Below the pieces are notes generated by a model. That model did not search any database and was not told the origin of the DNA. It worked only from the letters and a program-made list of their open reading frames with translations. This document shows, piece by piece, positions 10,301-22,356 of a stretch of 33,779 nt of DNA. Within the stretch, counting starts at the first letter, position 1; each line of letters opens with the position of its first letter. Source of the stretch: Chromera velia (taxonomy: Eukaryota; Sar; Chromeraceae). The stretch is taken from NCBI GenBank assembly GCA_018398765.1, contig JAHBMJ010000266.1:97618-131396 (forward strand), in the 5' to 3' direction. The position numbers and the translations under genes were made by a program.

Positions 10301-13300
10301 ACTGTCTCTCAGGAGCTCCTTAAGCATAAGTGTTGTAATTCTCGAAAATAGAAACCCCGAGCTAGACAGACAAACTGCACCGCAAAAGAGAAACTGCATG
10401 ACGAAATGAAGTAAATGAATCAATCTGACCTTTCAAAGCTGATAGGAGGCTTTCCTGCGACCCCAGCAGATTCGTTCTCTCTGTCTCTCTCCTTCTCCTT
10501 CTCTCGCTCTCTCTGGCTCTCACTGTGGCCTTCTCTCTCTCTGTCCCCCTCCCTTCCCTCTCCCTCTCCACGTGTCCGGGGGCGACCAGCCTGCAGACAA
10601 AAAGAAAGTCCTCCGTGATAATCAGAGCCCGAGTAAATTGTCGAATGGATGGGCTGAAGTGTGAGACAGAAATAAAACAAAATCGTTTCTCACAGAATAC
10701 ACGGGAAGAAAAGAGTCGGAGAAATAGGCAGACAAAAAAGCAGGCAGACAGAGAAAAATACCACAACAGGAAACATTTTGAATTCACAAGAGTCCCTCCA
10801 GCATCTTCCTTGAACGTGCTTATAAGAACTTAAAATAACTTCTCCTGCATGACACTCTACCTGTTGACTGAATGAGTCTGGACGTTTCTGTCCTCCCGCA
10901 TCTGACACCTCAAAAAGCATTTTCTTCGACGTCGGGTCGGGCTTCCGGGCTGCGGGGCGTCTCCCAGTTCCTTCCTCAAACAACCACTGCACACACAAAG
11001 TCAGTCAGGCAAAAAAGAGACAAATGCATGATTCAACATCCAACAATCAAAATCTTCTTGGATTCTGGAAGCTTTGTGCATATGCACATCTGACAAAAGT
11101 CTACAACACCATTCCTGCTTCTCAAGGGTGCAGGAAGCGAAGGAGGCCCTCGTGTGTGATGGACGTGCAACAGAATCGATCCACATGAACCCCCCGAATG
11201 AAGAAGCCATCCATGACACCCTCCCTCTCCGTATCACCCAATGTTCAACTGACCCGAACGCAGTCTGGAGGGGCCCCGGGTCCAACTGCCTCCCCTCTGC
11301 TCCCCCCCTTGGTTGAGGGTCTCCCTCCATGTCCATTCTGGTGATGGGGAAGAAGAACGGAGCTCCCTGTCCACTCACCCCGGCTCTGCCTTCCTGACCC
11401 TCCCACACCCCAAACGCTCCCCAACGAAGCACCACTACCAGAATGGAACCCGAAGCCCCCCCTGCCCTCCCCCCCTGGTGCTCGAGTTTCCCAGTCAAAC
11501 AACCCCCCCCTGTGGGAGTGTTGGGAGGCACTCGAAGGCCCCCCCCCGTTCTGACGGACTCCACTACGAGTGCGGGGCCGTCGGGCACCGGCAGCAGTGA
11601 GAGGCCTGGCTGCCGTGACGGCGTCCCCGTGCTCTGGGGGAACTCTCCGGGCAGTCCATGCCTCTACATGTACCCCCTCTGTGATGAAGCTGGAGGGGCT
11701 CTCTGCTCTCGGGTTGGCACTCGAGGGGCGAAAGGGAATCTGACGGTCCACCACTGAGGAGAGTTTCTCGCTGCGGGGCTGTTGGTCTTTTGCTGCAGGG
11801 GTGGAGGGGTTGTTTGGGGTCTGGGCAGAAGAATGGTCTCCTAGGGGTTGTGAGTCTGTGTTGGGGTTTTGGGAAGGGGTCTGGGGGTGGGGGGATTCAG
11901 ATGTCAGAGGCTTGCCTGCATTGTTTTTCATGGCGGACTCTCTTTCTTTCTCTCTTCCAAGCTCAGATGGAGAACTGGAGGGGTGTGGGTGAGAAGGGAT
12001 GGAAGAGGTGTTTGATGGAGGGGATGTAGGAGGATGAGTCGCAGGAGAGGGGAAGCTGTTGTTGAAGTTTGATGGGGCGTTTCGAGTGTCAGTAGAGTGC
12101 GTGTCTTTTTCTTTTGATTGTTTCAGTGTTGTTTCGCTTTCCTGTCTTTTTGTGGGGGCCTCAGACATGTCTGTGAGCTCTTCCAATTGATCTATCAGAC
12201 TTTGCTTCTGCTGTCGGTGCTTCTGGCTAGTTTGTCTTGAAGGAGGCGAAGAATGAGAAGGAGTTGCATGTGGAACTTCGGTTGGTGTTTTGATCTTTTC
12301 GGTTTTCGATGACGAGGCAGAGCCTGCTGCTGGAGTGGTGGAGCGAGAATGGGATTTTCCTCCAGACGCTTTTTCTCTACTAGGCATCTCTCTGTCTCCC
12401 TTTTCTTTTTGCTTCTCTCTCTCCGAAGATGCTATTTGATGGTGTGCATGCATAGAGGGAGAGTGAGGACCGTGAACAGAGTGGGTGCCTGTAGGAGACT
12501 GGGAGGGCGTGGAGAGAGGGGAAGACTCCCCGTATCTGTGTGAGTGGGAGGAATGGGTTGGCTGTCTGGCCACACTGAGCACATTGGGAGTTGTTGTGTG
12601 GTGGTCTGTGTGTGCGTCTCTTCCTTCTCTTTCTCTTTGAGAGGATGAAGACGCCCGACTGCACTCCAGAAAAGTCCTCTCCTTCTCTCTCTGCTCTGTC
12701 TTTCCTTTGACGCCCTTACTTTCCTCTCGCTCCCCCCCGACTGCTGCCCTTGTAGGTCTCACAGGTCCCGAAAAAGACAACAGACACTCCGCTCGATATC
12801 CAGGGAGGATTCCGAGCTTTGAAGAAGAGGAAGGGGTGGCAGTGCGGCCTCGACTGACAGAGACGGGGGTGTCACTTCGCCTGGGTTGCTGCGTCTTCTC
12901 CTTTCCCTTTTGGTCTGACGGCACTCCGTTCCCCTCCCTTGAATGTGCTGACGGCACTCCGTTCCCCTCCCTTGAATGTGCTGACGGCACTCCGTTCCCC
13001 TCCCTTGAATCTGCTGACGGCACTCCGTTCCCCTCCCTTGAATGTGCTGACGGCACTCCGTTCCCCTCCCTTGAATGTGCTCTCCTCGAACGCGCACGCT
13101 CACGAGACGCACAAGCAGAAGGAATCCCGACACCCTGGGAGACCGGAGGACCGACTCCGTAAAGACGCATCAACTTTGACTCGGCGTCGCTCGTGGGTGT
13201 GCGTCGGTTGTTGGTCGGAGTCTGACTGGCGCTGGTGGGAGAAGAAACGCTTCGTTGGTTTGTGCCGCGCTCTCTCTCTTTTTCTCTTTCCCTTTCGCGC

Positions 13301-16300
13301 TCTCTTTCGAAATCTCTTTCTCGCTCCTTGTCCCGTGCTGGTCTTTGTGCCTCTTTCTCCCTTAGATGGTCACTTTCTCTGCTGTGTAATTTCTCACGCC
13401 CCCCTTCTTTTTCCTTCTCTCTGTGAAGTCTCTCTTTTTCCCTATCTCTCTCTGTCTCCCGTTCCTTTCCTGAAGATCCTTTGTGTTTGTCATCCTCTCT
13501 GGATTCCTTTGGTGGTATTTTTTCCCGCTTCTTCTCTTTGTCCTTTTCATCCATTTCTCTCTCCCTCTCCCTGTCTCCTGCAGTCTCCCCCTGCTGCAGT
13601 GTAGAGCTTCGGGGCGTGCCTTTGAGTCCTGTTCCTCCGACAGCTGTTGGCTTCTTTACTTGAACAGGAAAGGGAGGGGACATGCCGGGGTCCTCCTCAA
13701 AGCTGGGCCCGCTATTCGGCTGGTTGGTTGAAGGGGGCCCCGGCAGCGTCCTTGATTGCGCGTTTGGCACGAGAGGACTCAAGTGGGCAGACGAAGAAGT
13801 CGGGTCAGGGTGAGGATGGACAGAAGCTGCAGGCGTTGGCTGACGGGATGAAAAGATCTTCTCTGTCTTCCCTCCAGAAGAAGACTTGGAAGAGACGGAA
13901 GCAGAAGAGGATTGTTTTGCTTTCTCTCTGTCAGTTTCGTGATCCTCTTTCTGCTTCTCATTTACCTTCTCTTTGAAGGCAGCCGTCTTTCTTTCAGAGT
14001 GAGTGGAAGACGAAACAACTCTCTGGTGCGATGCTGTCCTGATGGGATGCAGAACTGTAGAGAGATCGGATGGCTGGCCTGTTGGGGGTTGAGAAGAATG
14101 AAAATCTGTCAGAGGCGTCTGTTGGGAATGGATTTGAGTTCTGTCTTTCTCTTTCTCAGTCCGCACTAACGACTGAGAAGATGAAGAAGACACAGTAGCC
14201 GTGCTTCTTTCTTTTTCCTTCTCCTTTTCTTTGTCTCTCTGCAGATGATGAGATAGACTTCTTGAGGGAGTCTGGTGACGGCTTGAAGAGGGAGGCGGTG
14301 CTTCTGAATGGGTGTGCTGCTGTTGGGTGAGGCCTTTTCCTTTGTCTTTGGCCTCTCTTGAACGTTCTCTTCCGGGCTCCCTTTCCCTTTCTTCCCCCGC
14401 ATTCTCTTGGTGTTTGGATGTAGATGAATGACCAGCAGAGCGTCTGGGAGTCTGCCGCCTTGAATTAGGTCCCGTCCCTGTCCCTGTTCCTCCTGTCCTC
14501 CCCCCCCCATATGCGGACTCTAGGGCCGACGGCACACTCCCCCCTCCCCCCCCGGCCCCAGGCTGGTCCCTCTCCCTCTCTCGTCTTGGCGTCTCGGCGC
14601 CTCGACTACCGCCCCCCTCCTTTGCTTCGTTCTTCCTCCGGACAAAACCGGATTTGCTGTCGGATCCTCCTGCCCTTCTGGTTTGAGGGCGTGATTGGGA
14701 GGTTGTGCATTCCTCTAATTGCAGGAAAGGGGCGAGTTTGGTCCTCGAGGGTCCGGAAGAGGGGGGCATTGTTGGGGGGCCTTGTGTCACAGAGGCGGGA
14801 GGGTGGATGCAGGATGTGACAGAGGAAATGGAAGCGGCAGAAGGGGCGTGTGACGCAGAGAGCCCCGAAGACAGTGCACCTGAAGACAGAGTGTCCGAGG
14901 GGGCCATGGCTGTAGTCGTTAGGTTACTTACAGCACCACTGGCTCCAATCCCCTTCCCTGGTTGCTGTAATTTCAACGCAACGGCTACCTCACTCGTGGT
15001 CCCTTTCAATAGTCCCCCGCCTCTATCTAACACCGCATTTACTGACTGGCTCTCCGCTTTCCCTTCCTCCTGTTGTCTGGGCATCTTTCCTTTTCTTCCC
15101 CCTCGTTCCCGTTCCGTCTCCCCAAGAGAATGTCTCGAAGAGTCCTGCTTCTCTTTTCGTTCTTTTGCCATTAAATTTCCTCTATTCTCACATTCTTTTG
15201 CTTTTGTTCCCAGTCCGCCAGACAAGTCGGGCGAGGTGGCAGAGGCAATCTGCGTACCAGAAGAAGCTGACGAATGTTTCGCCATGCGAGAAGAAGATGA
15301 AGAAGTCCGCGGACTTGCGTTACTTCTGGGATGGGAACTGGAGTGGGGGGTGGGAGTCATCACTGCTCCTCCAGATACTCCTGAAGACTCTCCCTGCAAC
15401 CGTCCCTCTCTTTCTCCTCCGCCTTTTGAAGAAAGAAAAGGACTGGATGTTCCCTTTCCATGCTGCTGGACTTTTTCTTTCTCTTTCTCCTTTCCTTTTT
15501 CTTTCTCATCCACCCATCCCAATTTGGCCCCCGTGTTTTCTTTTTCGTTCCTCTCGGAGGACGAGGAACGTTCCCTTTGGGGATGAGAAACAGAGCCAGA
15601 CGACCTCCTGGTTCTGCTCCCACTAGGAGCTCTTCCTGAAATAAATCGGGATGAGCCTAGAAGTCGGTGTGCAGTCGGGGGTCTGGATGCATCCTCTACT
15701 TTGAGGTTGTCAGAAACTACAGCACCAAAACGCCGCGTGCCACCCGGAAGACCGGCAGCAGACGCGCACCCCCCCGCACTTCTATTAATCAAAAACGCAG
15801 ACCCCACTTCCCCTCCAGGGACCCCGGCAGAGGTCCCGTCGTTTGGATGTGCCGGGGCCCTTTCTTTGTCTCTCTCAGCCCCTGCATGTTTCTGCTGCTG
15901 CGTGTTTTGTTGTTCAAGCAACATGGAGGAGACGGCACTTGGGTCCACTGCAGCATGCAAATGTTGCCTGGGCCCCTGGTCCCGTCTTGGGCTTTCTGGC
16001 TTGCTTGCCGGGGCACTGTCACCCAGAGACGAGACTGAGGAGACGGAGACGGACACTGCAGGGGCAGCAGCGGCAGCCCGTGCAGGCCGGATCACCCCGG
16101 GCGTCCCCTCATCGTCTAGATCCCTCACCTGCACCCTCCTCTGCATGAAAGCAGAGAGGTCCCCGGCAGTGGAGGCCCGACTTTCATCTCCTGCAGGTGC
16201 GAGCCGGGGCCCTGGAAGAGACAGATTGAACATGCCCCCCATGGACACCTGTGTGTGTCTCTCTCCTCCTGCCACTGATGAGGACACGCGCAGACCTGCT

Positions 16301-18169
16301 GACTGAGAGGAAGAGGCCAACCCTCCCTCAACGCCAATTCCAAAAACACAACCCCCTCCTGTCAGAGACCCAGTAGCTGAGGGGGGGGGCTGCAGCACAG
16401 TGTCGGGGCCCTTTCCAAAAACTGTGTGGCGACTCGAACCTCCACCTACCTCCCTCGACTCTGGTGTCTGCATCTCAGCTTCCTGTCCTTCATTGCTGTA
16501 AAAACCGGCTGTCTGCCCACCTCCCCTCCTACTCCCACCTCTAGGTGTGTTTCCCGTCCCTGTACTTCTCGCTCTCCCCTCTCCTGCTCTGCAGGGTCTC
16601 ACATTGTGCGCACCAACAGAGGAGACTTGTTGCAGAGACGCAGGTGGACTTCCCCTGCGCGCCGCCACCCTCGACCCATAATCCGCCCCACGCCCCCGCC
16701 CCTGGAGCCCCCCTCCGCCTTCCTGTGCAGCCTGCACAGCAGACGTAGAGGAAGGCCGAGAGACCCACACAGGACTTTCTGTTCCCGTGCCGGGACACGA
16801 GGGGGAGCTGGGCCCTTCGGAGTCCAAAGTCTCCCTCTGCCCCCCCTGCCTGAAGGCACGCAGAGACCGTCCAGTCCAGGAGGCCACAGACCACTGGGGG
16901 TTGTCAAGGAAAAAACTCCTGGCGTCTCCGGGGGGTATCGCACTGCACACAGATGCACTCACAGGACGGCAATCAATGCTAGCGTACAGTCAGCCCTAGC
17001 GTAATGCAAGGACTGTAGCGGCACAAAGGAAGGGATTCATTTTCAAGACCCGTTGTGGGCCTTTTGTTTGCAGAAAGTCTCTTCACAAAGTCTTTCTCTT
17101 CACCTGTGACGACAACAGCATCTCCTGCATGTTATGGGATGGAAGTAAATTGCTTTTGCAAATACAAAGCCCGAAGCCACAAGATGGCAGAATGAAAAAG
17201 AAAAAAAAACAATCAGCGCGACCACCTATGATGCATTGCTGTCTTTACGTTCTTCCAGCTTCGTGTCTTGTTTTGCATTCGTCGAGAATTCTCACTGGCG
17301 CGTCCACGCCCATCCCTTTTCTTCCGTCGATGACTTCTGTTTCAGCCCAAAGCAAAACAAAGGTACAAATGGGAAGGATTTACACCCAAAGAACGCTGGC
17401 ACGCACTCACCTTTCTTCAACCGCAGCCGAGCGCGTGTCTCTCCCATGGAAGGCCGCAGCCACAGGCGACTCTGCCCTGAGGCCGTTGGGTGGATACTCG
17501 AATTCCATCGGCAGGACGGGAATTACCTCCGTCGACTTCTGGTGGGGACTGCACGTAGGCAGGCAGGTGGAATGTACAGGGAGATATGGATATACATATT
17601 TGTGGCCGCGGTCGCTCATAACGCACACGCACACGCATCATGCAGTCATGTGCCTAGATGAAACAATTTCTCGAAGTACTGCAGGCGAGTCAGACAGGTA
17701 ATGAGTGTCTGTGAGTCGTTGAATAAAGCAGGCGTCTGTGTAAATATATTTGTGTATATGTACGTATATATATAAGATGGGAGCAATCTCACAAATTGCA
17801 CACTCAATTTTTTAGAAGGAAAAGTAGAAAAGGTGCAGAATGCCAGTGAACGAAAAAAAACTCATTGAACGAAGCGAGACAACAGACAGAAGAAGTGTAA
17901 GTACACAAACCCAAACCTGAATACATCCATGTATATACATGTATATATTCATATGTATACCAACCCTTGTTTCAGTCCAGTGAGAGGCGACCCGATACCC
18001 CCAGTCAGGGACATGGGCGCCGTCCCTCCCCTCATAAGATCCAGTCTGCAACAAATGTATAGGCACAAAGTTGCATGGAGACACAACTGATTGATTGCAT
18101 GAGCAACACTATGTTTGCTTATATACACGAATCTGGAGGTCTCGCTGACCTGTGAGGAAAACCGTCCAT
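7304..18169 (-). CDS. Giant, mostly disordered Ser/Arg/Glu/Lys-rich protein, 12 exons, function unknown
   Basis: Exons in transcript order: 18169-18150, 18045-17965, 17548-17411, 16942-11254, 10986-10861, 10590-10430, 10187-10141, 9800-9672, 9374-9284, 9006-7928, 7735-7668 and 7363-7304 (TAG). Every junction is GT-AG and in phase; the sum is 7,689 nt, or 2,562 residues plus stop. Donors include GTGAGT and GTAAGT. The start ATG gives MDGFPHRLDL. About the first 110 residues (EVIPVLPMEFEYPP, FFLDNPQWSVASW) and the last 45 (GPNIIVVNSTRRKAA to PDFLSLFAS) look ordered and are probably the functional ends. Between them is a disordered region: Ser/Pro/Gly/Thr-rich, with an RERERE/EKEKE mixed-charge segment near residues 1260-1305 and five 11-residue repeats at about 1368-1422. 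One 5.7-kb exon carries most of it. No domain family is recognised. Mixed-charge segments of this kind occur in RNA-processing and condensate-forming proteins, but that role is only a guess. Confidence 0.85.
12916..13080 (-). repeat. Five tandem 33-bp repeats inside the giant exon
   Basis: The unit on the + strand contains GACGGCACTCCGTTCCCCTC and repeats five times at 33-bp spacing, almost without change; one copy has C for G near its end. On the coding strand each unit encodes the 11 residues A-H-S-R-E-G-N-G-V-P-S, with D replacing H in the variant copy. The unit is a multiple of three, so copy-number change keeps the frame. Confidence 0.92.
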
Positions 18170-18667
18170 CGTCGTGCACAAAAAATGAAAACGCTTCTGC
18201 TAAAGATTTATGTCTGCCCCAAAAGATGACTGGGTCAGGATGCTCGATATTCAGAACGCACGTGATCGGGCGGGCTGACGAAGAACTTCAATACGACAAA
18301 CGGCAAAACAGTCGAAAAAACCAGATTTGATGTCCGGTCGTGCGCTCTCTTGTGTGTTCAAACTTGGGTGCCATCTTTCCTAACGGCGTCGCTGGAAAGG
18401 TTGAGGCTAACCGCTAAGCAATTAAGGAACGAGATTCTCCGGCCCTCATAGCCTCGGAATGAGCTATATATATATATATGATCGTTTCGAATCATTCGAT
18501 CTGCATGGAGCATGCGCCATGCGTATTTCAATTTTTTCATTGGGCACCACGTGACACACCATACTGTTACTGGAGTGGGTTAGTGACTCGAAGAAGTTGT
18601 AGGTATGCCGATATCTTATAGTATTCTGACGTACGTATACGTACTATAGCTATTCCTCTATGTGCAG
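18170..18667. promoter_or_regulatory. Divergent intergenic region between the giant gene (-) and the WD40-like gene (+)
   Basis: About 500 bp separate the minus-strand start codon at 18169 from the first readable exon of the plus-strand gene. The region holds a (TA)n run at 18464-18479 and a perfect 14-bp palindrome GTACGTATACGTAC at 18631-18644. It should contain both promoters and perhaps a small first exon of the WD40-like gene; I could not fix a TATA box or start site. Confidence 0.5.
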
Positions 18668-21600
18668 ACGTGGATGCGTTTTCCTGGGGCCTCTTAAAAA
18701 AGTCGGAGCTGCCCTCTGAGAGACACTGCATGATTGCAGGTTCGCGCGCATTGCGCCCGGTGGGGGGAGGATCGAGCATGCAGTTTTTGGCGCGGCCCGA
18801 ATTAAGCCCCAGCCGCTCCTTCAAATCTGAATGTCAGGTCGAAGCACTCCTTGTGGATCAGACACCCCCCGCTCTTCAGGAAATGCAGGTCTCTTTTCGT
18901 TTTCAATGTGTGTAGGTATCCAGGGCAGTGAGTGACCGGCACTGGGTACGTCAGTTTGAGTCCGAAAGCGTTTCTTCAAAGGTCAAAGAATGGAGGCTGT
19001 AATTTCTGAAGGTCAGGCGTTTTTTACCAAGACTACATCTGTCAGCTCATCCCTTGAAAACATTCCGTCTTGGGGCGGTAAAAGATTTCCCTCTATGTGT
19101 GTGTCCTCGTTTGGCAATGCAGAGAGGGGCTCCCAGTTGGGGTGCGTGCACGTGGACAGTGAGGGCAAGAAGGTCATTTTGGGGGCCCTAGATGGCGCCG
19201 CCACGGTGGACCTCCAGTCTCGAGAGAGTGTCCAGCTCCTCGGGGCAGAACAAGGTCAGGCAAGGGGCTGTTCATGGGCTTTGCTTGAAAAGACAGAAAG
19301 GAGGGAAGCCAGAAGGAAAGTTTGGAGGGCAACAGGGGACTGTAGAAGAGCCTTTGCATAGGTGTTGGTATACTGGACCAAGAAACACTTACCTGTTGTT
19401 TGCTCGTTGCCTGCACCCTTCTGTTTCCTTCTGTACGCAGCGGGTGCCACCCTGTGCGTTCTCTTCACTCGGGATGGGACTACAGCGGTTGTCTCCAGTC
19501 AGGTCCGCTCTTCGTTGTTTATGGTCCGGTGGCAAGTGAAGGACAGCTGTATACATGTATACCATGTGTGTGTGTATATATGCCTTCCTGCAGAATTAAG
19601 TTTTTTCGTGTGCCTTTTTTTCCTGATGCGATTCGGAGATGAGTCCTGTAATTGCACGTCTGGTTTTTTGCATACCGGGGCTAGGACCGAAAGAGCATTC
19701 AAATTTTGTCCTAAGTGATATGTATGTGGGTCGGTAGGGCTCTCACTTTCATCCAACCAAAGCTGGTGGATGTAGCCTCATATGCGGCGGCCACACAGCA
19801 GGATATGAGGCCGCACACGGACGAATTTTAATCCATGTCTTCGTTCTTGTGTGCGCGTCTGCGTGTCTCTTTCGTGTCTCTGTGCCTCTCCGTGCAGGAC
19901 AGGAGACTGCGGACATTCGAACTTCCCTCCGGAAAAATGACCTCAGAGGCCGTCTTGGACTCTCATGCGATCTCGTTGACGGAATCCGCAGATGAGAGCG
20001 TCCTTGTGGCTGGGGGTGCGTGCAAATGAATTGATAATTTCTGCTTCGTTGATTCTTTGTTCCTCTCTTCCTTCCCTCCTTCTTTTCTTTCTTCCTTTCT
20101 TGCTTTCTCTCTTTCTTGCTTTGTTGCTTTCTCTCTTTCTTGCTTTGTTGCTTTCTTCCTTTCTTCCTTTCTTTCCTTGAATCCTTCCTTTCTTCCTTCC
20201 TTCTTACTTGCTTGCTTTATCCCTTTCTGCTCGCTTGCGTTTCTGTCGGCCGATCATGTTTTCCGTCTGGCTTGGAGTCTGCTCGGACAGTTCACTCTCC
20301 CTTTGCCGCTTCCACGCACTACTCTTTTTCTTGTGTGGCCCACAACAGACAGGATTGCTCGTGGGTCCCTCTACGTCTGCAGGAATGCGCGGTCGCGTGA
20401 CTGCGTGGAGACGGCGAGACGGCAGTCTCTTCTGTCCCCCGGTCCAAGTTCACACCGGGCCCGTGATGGACGTTGCTGTCCTCAGCACGCCCATGCCGGC
20501 ACCTGCCGAAGTCGAGGCTGAGGAACCAGACAAACTTCCTCTAGTCCGGAAATTGGTGGCATGTGTGTCGGAAGGGGGCGGTCTGAAGGTGATGGATTTG
20601 GAAGCGGTTGTGCGAGAGAAGGGAAGGGGGGTGCCTGGGCAGAGAGATCCGGTCCCGATAGAGGATGCTCCCGTATTTCTGCCCCTGTTTGACAGAGAGC
20701 CTGTGATCCGTCTTGGAGTCTCGTCTTCCTTTTTGGCGGTGGCCTTGAAAACAGACACGATCCGAATCGTGAGGGTGTCTGATATCATTGCAGAAGGAGA
20801 CTGGCTTGAGAAGGAACGACAGAGAAAGGGATACAAGACAGGGCCTCCAGGAAGGAAGGAGGAGCCCCGTCCCCCTCTTCCTTGTTGTGTCATCACCATG
20901 GACACTGCGCCTAGGTCTCTGGCGCTCCGAGGGGTCAGTTTCTGTTTATTTTTTTGTGGGTCTGGATTCACCGTTTGTTTGCTCTTCTTCTCTTCTCTTC
21001 CTCTGCACCAACCAACCATCTCTTTGCCTCTTTTAGCTCATTACGAATCTTTTGTTGCACTCTACTTCATTTTCTTCGGTGAAAGATGATGTACACAAAT
21101 GCAAAGAAACGATGCAATGACTGCATGTGCAGACGGAAAACCAATAGACTTACATATGAATGTATTCACGCATGCTGGCGTGTCTGCAGTCCCTCCTCGC
21201 AGTGGGCGCAGGAACTGGTGGAATTCAGGTCTACCGGCTCTCTGGAGGGCAGTCAGGGGGGGCGGTGTCTGGATCCGAAGAGGGCGCGAAGGCTTCCGGT
21301 GAGGAGGAGGAAAAAGAAAAGGAGAAGGAGAATGCTAGGGATGCATGGTTTGGAGAGAAGCAGGACAATGATGAGGAGGAACAGGGAGAGGGTGCAAATG
21401 AGGAAAAGAAAGATGAGGGAGAACAAAGGGAAGCAACAGAGATGAAGAAGGAGATCGGAATTGATCTCATCGCACAGACAGACGAAGAAAGCGGGCACAC
21501 ACAGGACGTGACAGGACTTGCGTTCTCTCTCATTCCCTCTAACTCGTGGTCCATGAAGTTGGAAGGACAGGAAAGACAGGTGGTCAGCCTGGTGTCTGCT

Positions 21601-22356
21601 TCTTTGGACAAGAAGGTGAAGGTTTTTGAGGTTCTTGTGCCGCCTGAAGAGGAGGAGAGAAACGCAGGGGGAGGGAGGGGAGATGACAGAAACCCCCCTC
21701 GATCATTTGCCCTCTGGGAGGGAACACTCAGATACCGAGCGGGGTCAGTTCATTTAACTCAAACACTCACCTCATTTCACGAAAATCATCAGGAACGACA
21801 TTCTTTTTCGTGAAGTTCACACAGTACCCCCCATTTTTTTGATGATCGAATTGTTGCCTGAAGAGGAAGGTGACATACATAGACTTCCCCGGGTTGCCCC
21901 TATAGTCGCTGTGTTGATCAGAGGAGGTCCACTCGTTTGAGGTTTTCTTTTTTTCCGTAAAAAGAGTTCTGTATGAAAGTAAATGCATGTTCTGTTGTTC
22001 AGAGGAGGTCCACTCATTAGGAATTTTCGTACGTGGGAAGACAGCGATCCAAAGTGACTTCCTGAAATAAAACGAAAACGAAACTACTTTGAGTGCCGAT
22101 AAATCCATCGTGAAATGTTTGAGAGAGACTCTGGTGTCTCGGTGCTTCTTCTGCCTCCTCTCTTCCCCCCTGGCTTGTCAACGCAGCAATCGTTTGCCTG
22201 CTTCCAAACATTGTCATCAGACTGACTGAGAGTGTCAAGGGTAAACACACAGATAGATAAACAAGCAAGGGAACGAACACACACATTTCTTTTGTTTTTT
22301 GGCTCTTCTTATCTGCCTGCAGTGTCGATGGCTCTGGGGCGTCAGCGGCAGGGTGA
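18668..22356 (+). CDS. WD40-like beta-propeller protein, multi-exon
   Basis: Exons: 18668-18888, 18916-18981 (both tentative), about 19032 (or ATG 18990) to 19254, 19441-19502, 19898-20015, 20383-20933, 21190-21743 and 22323-22356 (TGA). From 19254 onward all phases agree. Spliced segments show propeller strands in order: GCVHVDSEGKKVILGALDG, AGATLCVLFTRDGTTAVVSS|QDRRLRTFELPSG, SADESVLVAGGMRGRVTAW, VHTGPVMDVAVL, SLLAVGAGTGGIQVYRLSG, then TQDVTGLAF and VVSLVSASLDKKVKVFEV. These are the strand pattern of WD40 repeats, usually a scaffold for protein complexes. An acidic Glu/Lys insert lies between the last two blades. The 5' end is uncertain: GTG 18670, ATG 18730 and ATG 18990 are all possible, and an upstream exon may exist. 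The final stop overlaps a strong GTGAGT donor, so the gene may continue into the next one. No specific WD40 family is recognised. Confidence 0.75.
20050..20235 (+). repeat. Pyrimidine (CTTT/CTTC) repeat tract in an intron
   Basis: Dense CTTTCTTGCTTTGTTGC and CTTCC repeats fill the intron between the WD40 exons ending at 20015 and starting at 20383. The apparent Phe/Leu/Ser-rich reading frames here are an artefact of this composition. Confidence 0.85.
21767..22108 (-). CDS. Candidate nested antisense ORF (113 aa), unknown function
   Basis: An ATG-initiated frame of 113 codons lies wholly inside the last WD40 intron, on the opposite strand. Unlike most shadow frames here it is not low-complexity: it has balanced composition (SMYVTFLFRQQFDHQ, GGYCVNFTKKNVVPDDFREM). 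It contains NEWTSS(E/D)Q twice, 27 residues apart, matching an 81-bp-spaced direct repeat. It runs into a perfect AG|GTGAGT donor near 21767, and a TTTTATTTCAG acceptor lies at about 22066, so it could be an exon of a nested minus-strand gene. No family is recognised; it may be a remnant of a mobile element or chance. Confidence 0.3.
   Translation of the reverse strand: MDLSALKVVSFSFYFRKSLWIAVFPRTKIPNEWTSSEQQNMHLLSYRTLFTEKKKTSNEWTSSDQHSDYRGNPGKSMYVTFLFRQQFDHQKNGGYCVNFTKKNVVPDDFREMR
21918..22015. repeat. 81-bp-spaced direct repeat in the WD40 gene's last intron
   Basis: TCAGAGGAGGTCCACTC occurs at 21918-21934 and again at 21999-22015. The offset of 81 bp is exactly 27 codons of the antisense frame, so a small tandem duplication is likely. 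Confidence 0.85.

Noticed and set aside
14705-15586. 293-residue plus-strand frame, and several others at 12700-16300
   Set aside because: They are antisense shadows of the giant low-complexity exon, rich in Ser/Pro/Phe from reversed Glu/Lys/Arg codons, with no domain and no splice logic.
20057-20521. Phe/Leu/Ser-rich plus-strand frames that could suggest a membrane protein
   Set aside because: They arise from CTTT/CTTC repeats in an intron of the WD40 gene; the real exon begins at 20383.
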